Assembly: GCA_002753735.1 (NCBI GenBank) | Contig: PEAN01000003.1 | Location: 1 to 64,000 of the forward strand | Origin: Magnetococcales bacterium DCbin4 | Lineage (GTDB): Bacteria; Pseudomonadota; Magnetococcia; Magnetococcales; UBA8363 | DNA: 64,000 nt | Reading direction: 5' to 3' | In this document: positions 16,994 to 25,817 of the stretch, one piece after another | How the letters are laid out: each line of letters opens with the position of its first letter | Numbering within the stretch: the stretch's first letter is position 1 | Program-made: the position numbers and the translations under genes | The notes under the pieces: generated by a model | The model's input: only the letters and a program-made list of their open reading frames with translations | What the model was told of the DNA's origin: nothing | Databases searched by the model: none

Positions 16994-19224
16994 TGCCAAC
17001 GGGTCAGGCCGATACCGGAAAAATGGAGGCAGTGTTTCTTGAAGAGATGGGCGAGCTGCTTCAAGATTCAGAAAAAGCACTGCTTTGCCTGGCGGATTCC
17101 CTCGACGATTACGCCTTGGTGGGTCAGCTATTCCGCAACTTTCACACCATCAAGGGTGGTGCTGGCATGGTTGGGATGGAGCCTCTGGCCCATTATACCC
17201 ACGTTGTTGAAAACATGCTGGACAATGTTCGTAGAAAAACTCTGTCTCTTACGCCGGATCTTGTGACATTATTGCTGGATGCACTTGATTGTTTAAAAAA
17301 CTTCGTCTCCTCAGCTCAGGGGATCGAGCCTTTGGATGTTGCTAGACTGGAAAAAAACCACGACAGTATTGTTGCAACAACCGAAAAAAGTATTGCCAAG
17401 GTTATATTTTCACCGCCAACTTTGGCACCGATTCCCGCCCCCGTTCAGCGTGACCGAAGCACCTGCATTATCCAGATCCACGCCCGGCCAGATTTTTTTC
17501 CTCCTTCGTCTGAACTTGCAACCGTGACCGAAGCCTTGGGGCAGTTGGGCAATGTCCTGGTAATCTCCCACGAACACAGCCTGCCGCCCCTTGACCAACT
17601 CCAGTCCGGCGAATTCTATCTGTGGCGTAGCGTCCATTTGGTAACTTCAGCCAACACCGACCATATTTTGGCCGCAATGGGCCATTGGCCGACGGAACAT
17701 CGGGTGGAAATCCTGGCCCTCGACAGGCTGCCGGATGTGCCGGAAAACCAGGGGCAGATTGATGCCGCAGTAGACGATTTGCCCCGGGTGGCATCTGGGA
17801 CTACTTTGGAAAAGAGATCCCCTGACAGGGGATTTGCGCCATCTCAACCCATTGTCGCAGCTTCGGTGCCGCCGGCATCACCCGGAAATTCCGGCGTTGT
17901 CACGGCTGACCCAGACCACCAGAAACCGCCCCAGACGGTGACGCCTGCTCCGATGCAGCGACTCCTGCAGCTACCCAATAATCCCGGTTCCGATACGGTT
18001 GACATTCAGTCGGTCCTGAAGTTGGGTTCCATACGCGTCGATACCAGCAAACTCGACAAATTGGTCAACCTGGTGGGAGAGTTGATCACTGTTTCGGCCC
18101 GTCTTGACAGTTTTCAATCCTTCATGGAGACCCGGAATCCTGAGTTGGCGGAAGATCTTTTGGAAATTCTTGACGACAGTTCCAGAATTGTGGACGAACT
18201 TCAGGATCAGGCACTCACCATCCGCATGGTTCCCGTTGGCAGTGCCTTTGATCCGGCCAAACGCTTGGTCCATGATTATTGCAAAAATACCGGAAAAAAG
18301 GCGCATCTGACCATTGTTGGTTATGACACCGAAGTAGACAAAAAGGTGGCGGAGCAACTCAACGGACCATTGCGCCATTTAATCCGCAATGCCCTGGATC
18401 ATGGTATCGAGCCGTCGGCTGAACGGGAAATGGCGGGCAAAGTAGCTGAGGGCCAGATCCTACTGATGGCCAGCCATCAGTATGGCCTTATTGTCATCGA
18501 GGTGAAAGATGATGGTCGGGGTATTGACGTACAACGGGTGATTTGTTCGGCACGGGAAAAGGGGATTATCGACGACAACCGGGATCTGACAGAAAGAGAG
18601 GGGATGGAGTTGATTTTCGCCCCGGCGGTTTCCACGGCGACGGAAGTGACCGAAATTTCCGGTCGTGGTGTTGGCATGGATGTCGTTAAACGCGACATTG
18701 AAGCGTTGCGGGGGACCATCGAAATTGGATCCTCCCTGGGCAAGGGGACAACGTTCACCCTGCGAATTCCTACGACTCTTTCCATTGTGGATGGCCTGTT
18801 GGTCTGTGTGGGTGACAACCGCTACATCATCCCCTTGTCCATGGTAGAGGAATGCGTGGAATTGGCAAGTGACCTGGGAATGGATAATGGCAGCAGTTTT
18901 CTCGACATGCGGGGAGTTTTGGTTCCCTTTTTGCGGTTGCGGGATTTGTTCAAGGTGCCTGGAGAGATGCCATTATTTGAAAAGATTGTGATTGTATCCT
19001 CAGGCATCCGTCGTATTGGGATGGTTGTGGATCGTCTGTTGGGTAACCACCAGACGGTGATCAAATCGTTGAGTCCGCTGCACCGTGGTGTGCAATGTTT
19101 CATGGGGGCAACGATCATGGGTGATGGCAATGTGGTGCTGATCTTGGATGTGTTACACCTTATCGATCTGGGGCAGAAGATGGAAGAAAAACGCCGGGCC
19201 AAGAAAAGGCGGGGAAACCTATGA
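16990..19224 (+). CDS. cheA: Chemotaxis histidine kinase CheA
   Basis: A 744-residue CheA. The HPt domain has phosphoacceptor His52 in FHTIKGGAGM. A P2-like middle domain (about 155-240) and a Pro-rich linker follow. The P3 dimerisation domain begins at VDTSKLDKLVNLVGELITV. The ATPase carries N-box HLIRNALDHGIEP and G-boxes DDGRGID and GRGVGMDVVKRD. The C-terminal CheW-like P5 domain starts near 600. ATG 16990 overlaps the cyclase stop and has GGAGAG upstream. It phosphorylates the receiver and takes input from the adjacent MCP through the two CheW proteins. Confidence 0.95.
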   Translation: MMPTGQADTGKMEAVFLEEMGELLQDSEKALLCLADSLDDYALVGQLFRNFHTIKGGAGMVGMEPLAHYTHVVENMLDNVRRKTLSLTPDLVTLLLDALDCLKNFVSSAQGIEPLDVARLEKNHDSIVATTEKSIAKVIFSPPTLAPIPAPVQRDRSTCIIQIHARPDFFPPSSELATVTEALGQLGNVLVISHEHSLPPLDQLQSGEFYLWRSVHLVTSANTDHILAAMGHWPTEHRVEILALDRLPDVPENQGQIDAAVDDLPRVASGTTLEKRSPDRGFAPSQPIVAASVPPASPGNSGVVTADPDHQKPPQTVTPAPMQRLLQLPNNPGSDTVDIQSVLKLGSIRVDTSKLDKLVNLVGELITVSARLDSFQSFMETRNPELAEDLLEILDDSSRIVDELQDQALTIRMVPVGSAFDPAKRLVHDYCKNTGKKAHLTIVGYDTEVDKKVAEQLNGPLRHLIRNALDHGIEPSAEREMAGKVAEGQILLMASHQYGLIVIEVKDDGRGIDVQRVICSAREKGIIDDNRDLTEREGMELIFAPAVSTATEVTEISGRGVGMDVVKRDIEALRGTIEIGSSLGKGTTFTLRIPTTLSIVDGLLVCVGDNRYIIPLSMVEECVELASDLGMDNGSSFLDMRGVLVPFLRLRDLFKVPGEMPLFEKIVIVSSGIRRIGMVVDRLLGNHQTVIKSLSPLHRGVQCFMGATIMGDGNVVLILDVLHLIDLGQKMEEKRRAKKRRGNL

Positions 19225-19682
19225 CCAACACTTCAAATACGGCAGAAATTCTTACCATTGTCATGAGTAATGAAACATTTGCTGTTCCCGCCAGCATGGT
19301 TTTAGAAATTCTTGATCCTGGACCGACCACCCCCGTCCCAACGGCAACGGCCTTTATCAATAAATTGATCAATTTTCGAGGACGGGTGGTGCCGCTGGCT
19401 GATTTGCGTCTGCGTTGCGGTTTGCCGATTGGCGAACCATCTGGAGATGCCCGTGTGGTCGTATTGGAAATCAGGTTTGAGGGCGAACCAATACTGGTCG
19501 CCATTCTGGCTGACAAAGTTTACGAGGTCGGCACCCTGGAGGGGGTGGTTGCCGACAAGGTTCCCCGTATTGGCACACGCTGGCACCCTGAATTTATCAA
19601 AGCCATAGGTAGGCATAAAGACAAATTTGTGATGATTTTGGATATTGATCGTATTTTTGCCTCTTCCGATTCCGTCACATAA
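19221..19682 (+). CDS. cheW: Chemotaxis coupling protein CheW (first copy)
   Basis: A 153-residue CheW domain linking receptor to CheA, with LINFRGRVVPLADLRLRCGLP as the conserved core and LDIDRIF near the end. The start overlaps the cheA stop by four bases. The second CheW at 22167 is similar in length but clearly diverged, so the two are not a recent duplication. Confidence 0.92.
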   Translation: MTNTSNTAEILTIVMSNETFAVPASMVLEILDPGPTTPVPTATAFINKLINFRGRVVPLADLRLRCGLPIGEPSGDARVVVLEIRFEGEPILVAILADKVYEVGTLEGVVADKVPRIGTRWHPEFIKAIGRHKDKFVMILDIDRIFASSDSVT

Positions 19683-19712
19683 CCCAAGTTCATGCGAATA
19701 TCGGAGGATTCT

Positions 19713-22037
19713 GTGCGTATATCGATCAAAAGCAAGCTGATAATGACTTTTTCCATCGTTATGGTAGTCATGGGTGCCATTACTACCCTCTCCTATCGTA
19801 GCATGACTGAAATGAACCGATCACTCCAGGATCTGAACTATATTGATACCCAGAAGGTTAAAACTGCGATTACCATGGAACGAACCGTGCAGCGTATTCA
19901 GCGCGAAGAGAAAAATTTCCTTTTGTCCACCTCCATGGCTGACATTGATCTGTTCGATAAATCCGTGCTTTCGCAACGGGACGAATATTTACAGCTAGCG
20001 GCCCAATTGCGCAAATTGTCTGACGACTCTCTCGCAAAAGATTTGCTTAATATCGAAGGAATATTCAGGGCGTTTGTTGAATCCCAGGACAAGGTTCTGG
20101 AACAAGGGCGTATACAATCCAACGCCATGGCAACAAACATTATCAACGAAGCCAAGGGTGTCGGCGATGCTGCCGTCAGTGCACTCAATCCGCTGCTGGA
20201 GCGGGCGACCAAAGGAGATGCCCCACTGCACCAGGTACGCATTGCCGAACGGATACGGGCCCTTCTTTTATTTTGGGTAAACGGGAGGATTGCCCTGCGT
20301 GACAGCGTCCTTGCCAACGACGATGCCGCTATTGGGATCAATTTGCAGCTTGTTGTCGATAACATTGAAAAAGTCAAGCAGACGGCCAGGGAAATTCGGG
20401 AACTCGGGACCACGGACAATGACAAGCACTCGGTTGATTTGTTCCTGGAAAAATTTGGCGTCTGGGAAAAAATGACGGAACGGGTTTTTGACCTGGCACG
20501 AAAAAATTCTGAAGCCAAGGCATTTGCTCTGTCACGCGGTGTGGTTTGGGAAAACGCCTCCCGCTTGAACATTGCCATCTCAGAACTGGTCAAGCAACTT
20601 GACAAAGACCTGCTGGAAAGGAAACAACGCTCCGATGACACCCTTGAATCCATGAAATTTGTCCAGGTTGTCGCTTTCGTCAGCATCTTTTTTGTAGCTT
20701 TGGTTGTGATATTTTTTATAGCTTCCCACGTAAGCCGCAGCATTGGCAATTCGGTTAAACTGGCCAATGCGGTTGCCGAGGGAGATCTATCCATGGAGAT
20801 CATAGCGACCAGCAATGATGAAGTCGCCGATTTGATTGGTGCGTTGAACCAGATGAGCGTCACCCTGAGAGCCACATCCCAGGTAGCCGATGAAATTGCC
20901 AATGGTCGCCTTTTCATCGAGTTTCACCGTAAATCCGACAAAGATGTTTTGGGAATCGCCCTGGAAACCATGCTGGATCGTTTGCGCTATGTGGTGGAAG
21001 ACGCCAACAGGGCCGCAGCGGCAGTTTCCATAGGAAGCCAGCAGCTTTCTGCAAATGCCCTACAATTGAGTCAAGGTGCCACCAAACAAGCGGCAGCCGC
21101 CGAAGAGGCCTCTTCGGCCATGGAACAGATGGCCGCCAACATCAATCAGACCGCCGAAAATGCCGAACAGACTGAACGCATTGCCAAGCAATCGGCCAAA
21201 CATGCCGAGGAGAGTGGTTTGGCGGTCAGCAAAACGGTTCAGGCCATGCAGACCATCGCCGCCAAAATTTCCATTATCCAGGAAATTGCCAGACAGACTG
21301 ACCTTTTGGCATTGAATGCCGCCGTTGAAGCGGCCCGGGCGGGGGAGCATGGCAAAGGTTTTGCGGTGGTCGCCTCAGAGGTACGCAAGCTGTCCGAACG
21401 CAGTCAAAGGGCAGCCACTGAAATATCGGCGGTATCCACCGAAACAGTCCAGGTGGCCAACCATGCCGGTGAAATGCTGGAGCGGCTTGTTCCCGACATT
21501 ATCAAAACTTCGAATCTGGTCGGGGAAATCAGCGTTGCCTGTCGGGAGCAGGATATTGGTGCCAGCCAGGTCAACATGGCCATTCGGGAACTGGACCAGG
21601 TCATTCAACAGAATGCCGCTGGCTCCGAGGAAATGTCAGCCACTTCGGAAGAACTATCGACCCAGGCCAATCAGCTTCAGGAAATGATCGGCTTTTTTGA
21701 CCTGGGTGGTGGTCATGGGGGTAACCGGGGGTATCACCAGCCCCCCCAGTTGGGTTTTTCGCACGGTGGTCACCAGAGGCCCGATCCCAGAACCGGGCAA
21801 CATGCCCCTCACCAACGTTTGCCCGGCAAGGCCCAGCTTGGCAGCCCCAGTGCCTCCAGGCAGCCCTTGCCTGGAGGTGGCAATGCCGCCCCTCGCCAAA
21901 CCATGGCGGGCAATCCCAATGCCACCCAAGGGGGATTTGGCAGCCAGGGTGATACGCGACCGAGGAAAGAAAATAAAGGATTCAATGTGGATATGAATGG
22001 ACATGAACATAATGATGAAAGTTTTGAAAGTTATTAA
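19713..22037 (+). CDS. Methyl-accepting chemotaxis protein
   Basis: Transmembrane 1 lies near the N-terminus ([18 protein letters not shown]). A periplasmic helical domain of about 285 residues is followed by transmembrane 2 ([19 protein letters not shown]), HAMP, and a signalling hairpin with the near-invariant tip [20 protein letters not shown]. The last ~100 residues are a Gly/Pro/His/Gln-rich disordered tail without a CheR-docking pentapeptide. GTG 19713 with GGAGG six bases upstream is preferred over ATG 19692, which has no ribosome site. The large helical sensor resembles the HBM/four-helix class; its ligand is unknown. Confidence 0.93.
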   Translation: MRISIKSKLIMTFSIVMVVMGAITTLSYRSMTEMNRSLQDLNYIDTQKVKTAITMERTVQRIQREEKNFLLSTSMADIDLFDKSVLSQRDEYLQLAAQLRKLSDDSLAKDLLNIEGIFRAFVESQDKVLEQGRIQSNAMATNIINEAKGVGDAAVSALNPLLERATKGDAPLHQVRIAERIRALLLFWVNGRIALRDSVLANDDAAIGINLQLVVDNIEKVKQTAREIRELGTTDNDKHSVDLFLEKFGVWEKMTERVFDLARKNSEAKAFALSRGVVWENASRLNIAISELVKQLDKDLLERKQRSDDTLESMKFVQVVAFVSIFFVALVVIFFIASHVSRSIGNSVKLANAVAEGDLSMEIIATSNDEVADLIGALNQMSVTLRATSQVADEIANGRLFIEFHRKSDKDVLGIALETMLDRLRYVVEDANRAAAAVSIGSQQLSANALQLSQGATKQAAAAEEASSAMEQMAANINQTAENAEQTERIAKQSAKHAEESGLAVSKTVQAMQTIAAKISIIQEIARQTDLLALNAAVEAARAGEHGKGFAVVASEVRKLSERSQRAATEISAVSTETVQVANHAGEMLERLVPDIIKTSNLVGEISVACREQDIGASQVNMAIRELDQVIQQNAAGSEEMSATSEELSTQANQLQEMIGFFDLGGGHGGNRGYHQPPQLGFSHGGHQRPDPRTGQHAPHQRLPGKAQLGSPSASRQPLPGGGNAAPRQTMAGNPNATQGGFGSQGDTRPRKENKGFNVDMNGHEHNDESFESY

Positions 22038-22166
22038 GCATTCCTGAAAAATAATGTTTAGCAAGGTTGGAAAGATGTCAGGGGTGAAGGTTTGGAGGCT
22101 TGAGTTTCCAAGGTTTTGATTCTTCGCCCGACGGGCGTCTTGTTTACAGCTATTATAGGGAAGACC

Positions 22167-22649
22167 ATGACCGCCAATCCGGTTACCCCCCCTTCAAGTT
22201 ATGTTACGTTGGGTGTCGGGGAAGACAGGTTTGCCGTAGGGGTGCAAACCGTTCGTGAAATTCTCGACAACAGCCGACCGATGGCACACCTTCCCAATGC
22301 GCCTGCATTCCTCCAGGGAGTCATCGATGTACGTGGTTGTATGGTCCCCGTTGTGGATCTGTGTCTGAAATTGGGGCTGCCTGCTTCAACCCCTACCGAT
22401 GATACCCGGATTCTTGTTCTGGATTTTACCCTTGTTGGTCGCGTGTTGGTGGTTGGATTGTTGGTTGATCGGGTTTTTGAAGTGGCGGAGATGCAAACGG
22501 ATGACCTTAATGTGGTCCCGGATATCGGTATCCACTGGAAGTCAGAATTTATTCAGGCGATTGGCCGCCTTGATGGCAGGTTTATCGTCATCCTGGATTT
22601 AGAGCACCTGTTCAACAGCTCTGAAATCGCTTCACTAAAGTTGCAATGA
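22167..22649 (+). CDS. cheW: Chemotaxis coupling protein CheW (second copy)
   Basis: About 160 residues with the core LQGVIDVRGCMVPVVDLCLKLGLP and the end VILDLEHLFNSSE. ATG 22167 has AGGGAAGA upstream; a longer frame from 22116 adds residues unlike CheW. Its stop overlaps the ATG of a broken cheR (ATGA at 22646-22649), showing that the original operon continued into cheR. Confidence 0.92.
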   Translation: MTANPVTPPSSYVTLGVGEDRFAVGVQTVREILDNSRPMAHLPNAPAFLQGVIDVRGCMVPVVDLCLKLGLPASTPTDDTRILVLDFTLVGRVLVVGLLVDRVFEVAEMQTDDLNVVPDIGIHWKSEFIQAIGRLDGRFIVILDLEHLFNSSEIASLKLQ

Positions 22650-22865
22650 CCATGCTCCAGGAGCAAAAAGGTAGTACACCGAAGGACAAAAGGGCTTTTG
22701 AGCTGTTGATGATGTTTGTCAAGGATCGCACCGGTATAACGGTAGCACCAGCAAAATGGCTATATCTTGAAGGCTCTTCCAGCGTTGGATGTGGTTGAAT
22801 TGTGGAACCATTGCAAAACAGTCCCTTTTTCTACTTTATCACATTCATTGATCAGGGATTATTGA
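22646..22865 (+). pseudogene. Truncated and frameshifted cheR (receptor methyltransferase) remnant
   Basis: The ATG at 22646 overlaps the cheW stop. It reads about 50 residues including KDKRAFELLMMFVKDRTGI and APAKWLYLEG, which match the N-terminal helical domain of CheR (pattern FELL..lv.ertGi...K.ylle). A stop follows at 22796. A +1 shifted frame from 22767 continues in CheR style as LKALPALDVVELWNHCKT and stops at 22863. The methyltransferase domain is missing. The MCP next door may therefore lack its cognate methylation enzyme. Identification rests on this short match. Confidence 0.6.
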
Positions 22866-22869
22866 CACT

Positions 22870-22933
22870 CAAAAAATTATTGAAAGAAAAAAGGGGGCTT
22901 AAGGGATTGCCCCCAGGACTTTGATTTTGTTTT
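22870..22933 (-). repeat. Half copy of dispersed element
   Basis: On the minus strand this reads CCTGGGGGCAATCCCTTAAG followed by CCCCCTTTTTTC, the terminator-like end of the element, preceded by the CAAAATCAAAG spacer. The second end is absent. It lies just after the cheR remnant, at the start of the rearranged region. Confidence 0.6.
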
Positions 22934-23009
22934 TTACGCGCCATTTCACCCGAAGCAAGAGTTTCGCGTGGTTTTTGCGGGAATCTTGCTTGAGGCGCGA
23001 GCCCTGGTC

Positions 23010-23042
23010 CCGGCTTTTTCGCGGTTGTTGCGAAAAAGCCGG
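23010..23042. other. Strong hairpin, 13-bp stem
   Basis: CCGGCTTTTTCGC and GCGAAAAAGCCGG form a perfect 13-bp stem around a seven-base loop (GGTTGTT). A weaker inverted repeat (AGCAAGA/TCTTGCT) lies just upstream near 22951-22990. No T-run follows, so it is not a standard terminator. It sits at the left edge of the rearranged locus. Confidence 0.55.
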
Positions 23043-23159
23043 AATAGGAGCGTGGCCATCATAACCCATGTAAGCACCTGACAATCCTGCGTTTTTCGTT
23101 CAAGAGTCATCCATCGAATAAACATCCATATCAATGGCAACATGACCTGTCGCCAAAGG

Positions 23160-23560
23160 GGTAATTCGGTGCAACGTGGCGGGATTGATCGCATCGCCTA
23201 TATTTATTGGCATGAATTGGAGCATTATTTTTGCAGGGTGTTTTTCAATTCATTGTGCAACCAGCAATCCTTGAATCATAATCCGTTGAAGGCCGACTTC
23301 AAAGCCATGGAGGATGGAACGTTTTTCTATTCCAAACATTGCGCCCGATGTCATGGTGCCAAAGAAGGGGGGGTGGCGTTGATGCGGGACAATTGGAAAT
23401 TCCATCGACCCGCGCCTTGATGATATCGCGGATCGGGTCTTGGAGCGGGATGTCTGTCTGTTCTGGTCGATTGCGAAAGGAGGGACGCCGTTCAAACATG
23501 GTCGATCATCGTCTGTCTGGGAATGTTGTAGGGTTACCGGTGTGTACGCCGGGATGTTCC
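23160..23560 (+). pseudogene. Decayed copy of the cytochrome c domain of the 11.9-kb gene
   Basis: Near-identical to 12835-13280: the protein text DRIAYIYWHELEHYFCRVF, FNSLCNQQSLNHNPLKADFK and HCARCHGAK is recognisable in frame, including the CxxCH haem motif. A frameshift follows in the G-run near 23370, and about 45 bases are deleted around 23497 relative to the first copy. The part encoding the N-terminal domain and membrane anchor is missing. Similarity continues a few tens of bases past the old stop codon. Confidence 0.85.
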
Positions 23561-23603
23561 ATACCTGAAACACCGTCATTGGCACCATCAAGAGGAAAAA
23601 TCC

Positions 23604-23846
23604 ATGTTGCGCGCCATAGAAGAAGAAGTCGTCCTCCCCGCCGATGGTAAACTGCCGGAAACGTTCCATGAGGCATTCGGACGCAGGGCCAGGATTATCG
23701 TGCTGTTGTCAGAACCCCTGGAAAAGACAGAGCCTGACCAGGATGACGCGCAACGATTGATGACGTTCGCTGGAACCATCGACTGGCCCATGGACGATCC
23801 CGTGGCGTGGCAACGGCAACAGCGTAATGAATGGGATAAGCCATGA
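23604..23846 (+). CDS. Antitoxin-like partner of the PIN toxin
   Basis: An 80-residue protein starting MLRAIEEEVVLPADGKLPE, with AGAGGA about 12 bases upstream. It overlaps the PIN-domain gene by ATGA, the usual VapBC arrangement. The C-terminal half (AGTIDWPMDDPVAWQRQQRNEWD) is acidic and Trp-rich, like the toxin-binding tail of several VapC partners. I see no clear AbrB or ribbon-helix-helix signature, so the antitoxin family is not named. Confidence 0.72.
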   Translation: MLRAIEEEVVLPADGKLPETFHEAFGRRARIIVLLSEPLEKTEPDQDDAQRLMTFAGTIDWPMDDPVAWQRQQRNEWDKP

Positions 23847-24277
23847 GATCGCTGAACTTCCTGCTCGATACCAACGCGATCATCTATCTGCACAAGGGAT
23901 TATTGAAGGATCCATTGCCCCCGGGCCGCATGGCGATCTCGTTCATCACCGAAATCGAATTGCGCAGCTTCCCCGGCTTGCCGAGCGAACAGGAAGCCGG
24001 GTTGGCGCGATTCCTCACCAACGTTCAACACATTGGTTTATCCCATGAAATCAAGGAAACCGCCATCAGGTTCCGTCGCCGCTATCGACTCAAGATTCCA
24101 GATGCCCTCATTGCCGCCAGCGCCACCGTTCACGGCGCTGTCTTGCTGACCAATGATGATCAACTGCATCAAATATCCGAGTTGATCTGCCGCAGATTGG
24201 AATTGACCTCACTGGCAAACGGACCGGGAAAAAATATCGCTGCCCATGTGGGTGAGGATATCATCAATAGAAGATAA
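23843..24277 (+). CDS. PIN-domain ribonuclease toxin (VapC-like)
   Basis: About 144 residues. PIN active-site acids: Asp9 in LLDTNAIIYLHKG, Glu37/Glu39 in FITEIELRS, Asp87 in IPDALIAAS, and Asp105/106 in LLTNDDQL. These enzymes cleave tRNA or rRNA when released from the antitoxin. The pair is inserted between two segments that are continuous at the first copy of this locus (13.3 kb), so it arrived after the duplication. The last ~20 residues look atypical and may come from flanking DNA. Confidence 0.88.
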   Translation: MRSLNFLLDTNAIIYLHKGLLKDPLPPGRMAISFITEIELRSFPGLPSEQEAGLARFLTNVQHIGLSHEIKETAIRFRRRYRLKIPDALIAASATVHGAVLLTNDDQLHQISELICRRLELTSLANGPGKNIAAHVGEDIINRR

Positions 24278-24282
24278 TCAAT

Positions 24283-24411
24283 CTGCACCGCTGCCGCACT
24301 TCCCCTACAACCTGTCATTACGGACACCCTCAGGATGTGGACGTGGATTTCTACAATACGCCAGAAAGAATTATTGGGCATACGTTTTGGTTCCACTCGG
24401 GAATCGGGGGA
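24283..24411 (+). pseudogene. Remnant of the start of the 13.4-kb membrane protein gene
   Basis: Closely matches 13350-13475: GTGGATTTCTACAATACGCC, then AGAATTATTGGGCATACG and TTCCACTCGGGAATCGG correspond to the first ~25 codons of the intact gene and its leader. The match ends exactly where the palindromic repeat array begins. No usable reading frame remains. Confidence 0.8.
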
Positions 24412-24546
24412 CATCAACTCGGAAATCGGGGGACATCAACTCGGAAATCGGGGGACATCATACCTATTTCCCTTATAAATCGGGGGACATCATACCTATT
24501 TCCCTTATGGCTATAAATTAAATCGGTATGGTGTCCCCAGATTTCC
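24409..24546. repeat. Palindromic (REPIN-like) repeat array, left copy
   Basis: Several tandem units of AAATCGGGGGACATCA lead into a 70-bp sequence (24477-24546). Its arms AAATCGGGGGACATCATACC and GGTATGGTGTCCCCAGATTT are inverted repeats with three mismatches around a 28-base loop. The same 70 bp recurs exactly at 25590-25659 in direct orientation. Repeats with GGGGACA/TGTCCCC arms are often tied to REP-associated (IS200-like) transposases; none is present here. Confidence 0.82.
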
Positions 24547-25498
24547 GCGTATTTCGGATTTCCCTTATTGAGGAGTTACCATCCTCAACACTAATTTCAA
24601 TCCAATAGTCGAGGTCCACTGGCAATATTCCTCGATTAATCGGTGAAAGAGCATTTGGATTCATTACGTAAATGTACTCTCCAACTATCGGGCCGCTACC
24701 ACAGGTATTGCTGAAAAATGGGTGTGAATGACACGCCAGTATTCCACTGATTCCTTTATATTCCTTGTCAAGAAAACTATCTGTAGGAACACATGCATTG
24801 TTCGCATTGGGGATATTTGGCAGATAATCAACACTCCGGTGAACAATATCGCCCGTTTCACGTGATATTGTGAATTGCTGACATCCAAGAGCGAATACCA
24901 CCTCCAAAGCTCGTGGATATTGAGAAATACCATAAAATCCATCAGTCAAATTTCCTAAATTTCCTGAATTCACAGCGATAACATAACGATCATTTTCATC
25001 GATTTTTTTGTTATCGATATATTTTTTCCTTTTATCAATCTTCTCTTTAATTGCCGCAGTCCATCGTAAATTTATTTGCTCATTAGGCACTTGCCTGACA
25101 ACCGGCCTTCCATGTTTATCCTTGCTCCAGTTGTCATCGCCATATCCTGGGATACGATTTTTCCCATCACCTGCTGTCGGGCATACTGCCTCAATCCAGA
25201 TCGGCCCTCTATCATCAGTTCTCAACATGAAATCTGGTCCTTCATTTTTAGACTCTGGTTTTAGACCAGCCTCCAATAGGCGTACTCCCAGAAGCATTTC
25301 CCAATAACGCTCGACCAACTTTTGCTTGTTTCCGCTTGTGAACTCGGCAATGAAATGAGAGTCCGCAAGTTTCGCAGCGGAAAACTTCCCCCACAGCTGG
25401 GTAATAAAAGAGATTAACTTATTACGGGCTTCTTCCTTCCATTCCCGACCATATCGATGGAGAAAATCTGAAATTAATTTCATCTGATCTTCTGACAT
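24518..25498 (-). CDS. Repeat-flanked protein of unknown function, possibly nuclease-like
   Basis: About 326 residues, AT-rich compared with neighbours. I recognise no named family. The segment EGPDFMLRTDDRGPIWIEAV (residues 86-105) has the PD...(E)x(A) spacing of PD-(D/E)xK nucleases with the lysine replaced, so the nuclease idea is weak. The start MSEDQMKLISDF has AAGGA 13 bases upstream. The C-terminus (TRKSGDTIPI and stop) is encoded inside the left palindromic repeat, so the gene and the repeat moved or evolved together. It lies between 70-bp direct repeats, as a cargo gene would. Confidence 0.6.
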   Translation of the reverse strand: MSEDQMKLISDFLHRYGREWKEEARNKLISFITQLWGKFSAAKLADSHFIAEFTSGNKQKLVERYWEMLLGVRLLEAGLKPESKNEGPDFMLRTDDRGPIWIEAVCPTAGDGKNRIPGYGDDNWSKDKHGRPVVRQVPNEQINLRWTAAIKEKIDKRKKYIDNKKIDENDRYVIAVNSGNLGNLTDGFYGISQYPRALEVVFALGCQQFTISRETGDIVHRSVDYLPNIPNANNACVPTDSFLDKEYKGISGILACHSHPFFSNTCGSGPIVGEYIYVMNPNALSPINRGILPVDLDYWIEISVEDGNSSIREIRNTRKSGDTIPI

Positions 25499-25548
25499 GC
25501 AGATAATTCCTTAGATGAGGGCCGAATTGCCCAGGAAAGCGCGCATGA

Positions 25549-25659
25549 AATCGGGGGACATCACATGAAATCGGGGAACATCATACCTGAAATCGGGGGA
25601 CATCATACCTATTTCCCTTATGGCTATAAATTAAATCGGTATGGTGTCCCCAGATTTCC
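25549..25659. repeat. Palindromic (REPIN-like) repeat array, right copy
   Basis: Units GAAATCGGGGGACATCACAT and GAAATCGGGGAACATCATACC precede the exact 70-bp repeat (25590-25659) shared with 24477-24546. The base after the repeat starts the tail of the interrupted membrane protein gene, marking a clean junction. Confidence 0.82.
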
Positions 25660-25792
25660 ATTTTTTTGGATTCTACTCAGCGTCGGATATGTCTTATTGA
25701 TTTTGGGAACCATCCCACCGGAAACGTTGCACGGGGGATGGATGGGGTTTCTTGGATGGATTTATGACAACCATCTGCCGCCGATGCCGTAG
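25660..25792 (+). pseudogene. Remnant of the end of the membrane protein gene
   Basis: TTTTTTTGGATTCTACTCAG and CGTCGGATATG match 14883-14917 of the intact gene. The reading frame then goes on for about 28 codons (GTIPPETLHGGWMGFLGWIY and further) to a TAG. The intact copy instead ends at once in LFHA. So this fragment may keep the original C-terminus. Confidence 0.75.
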
Positions 25793-25817
25793 GGAACGAA
25801 AACAGTTTACTATACGA

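Noticed and set aside
24409-24546. CRISPR array
   Set aside because: The units are tandem or palindromic repeats without unique spacers of regular length, and no cas gene is near.
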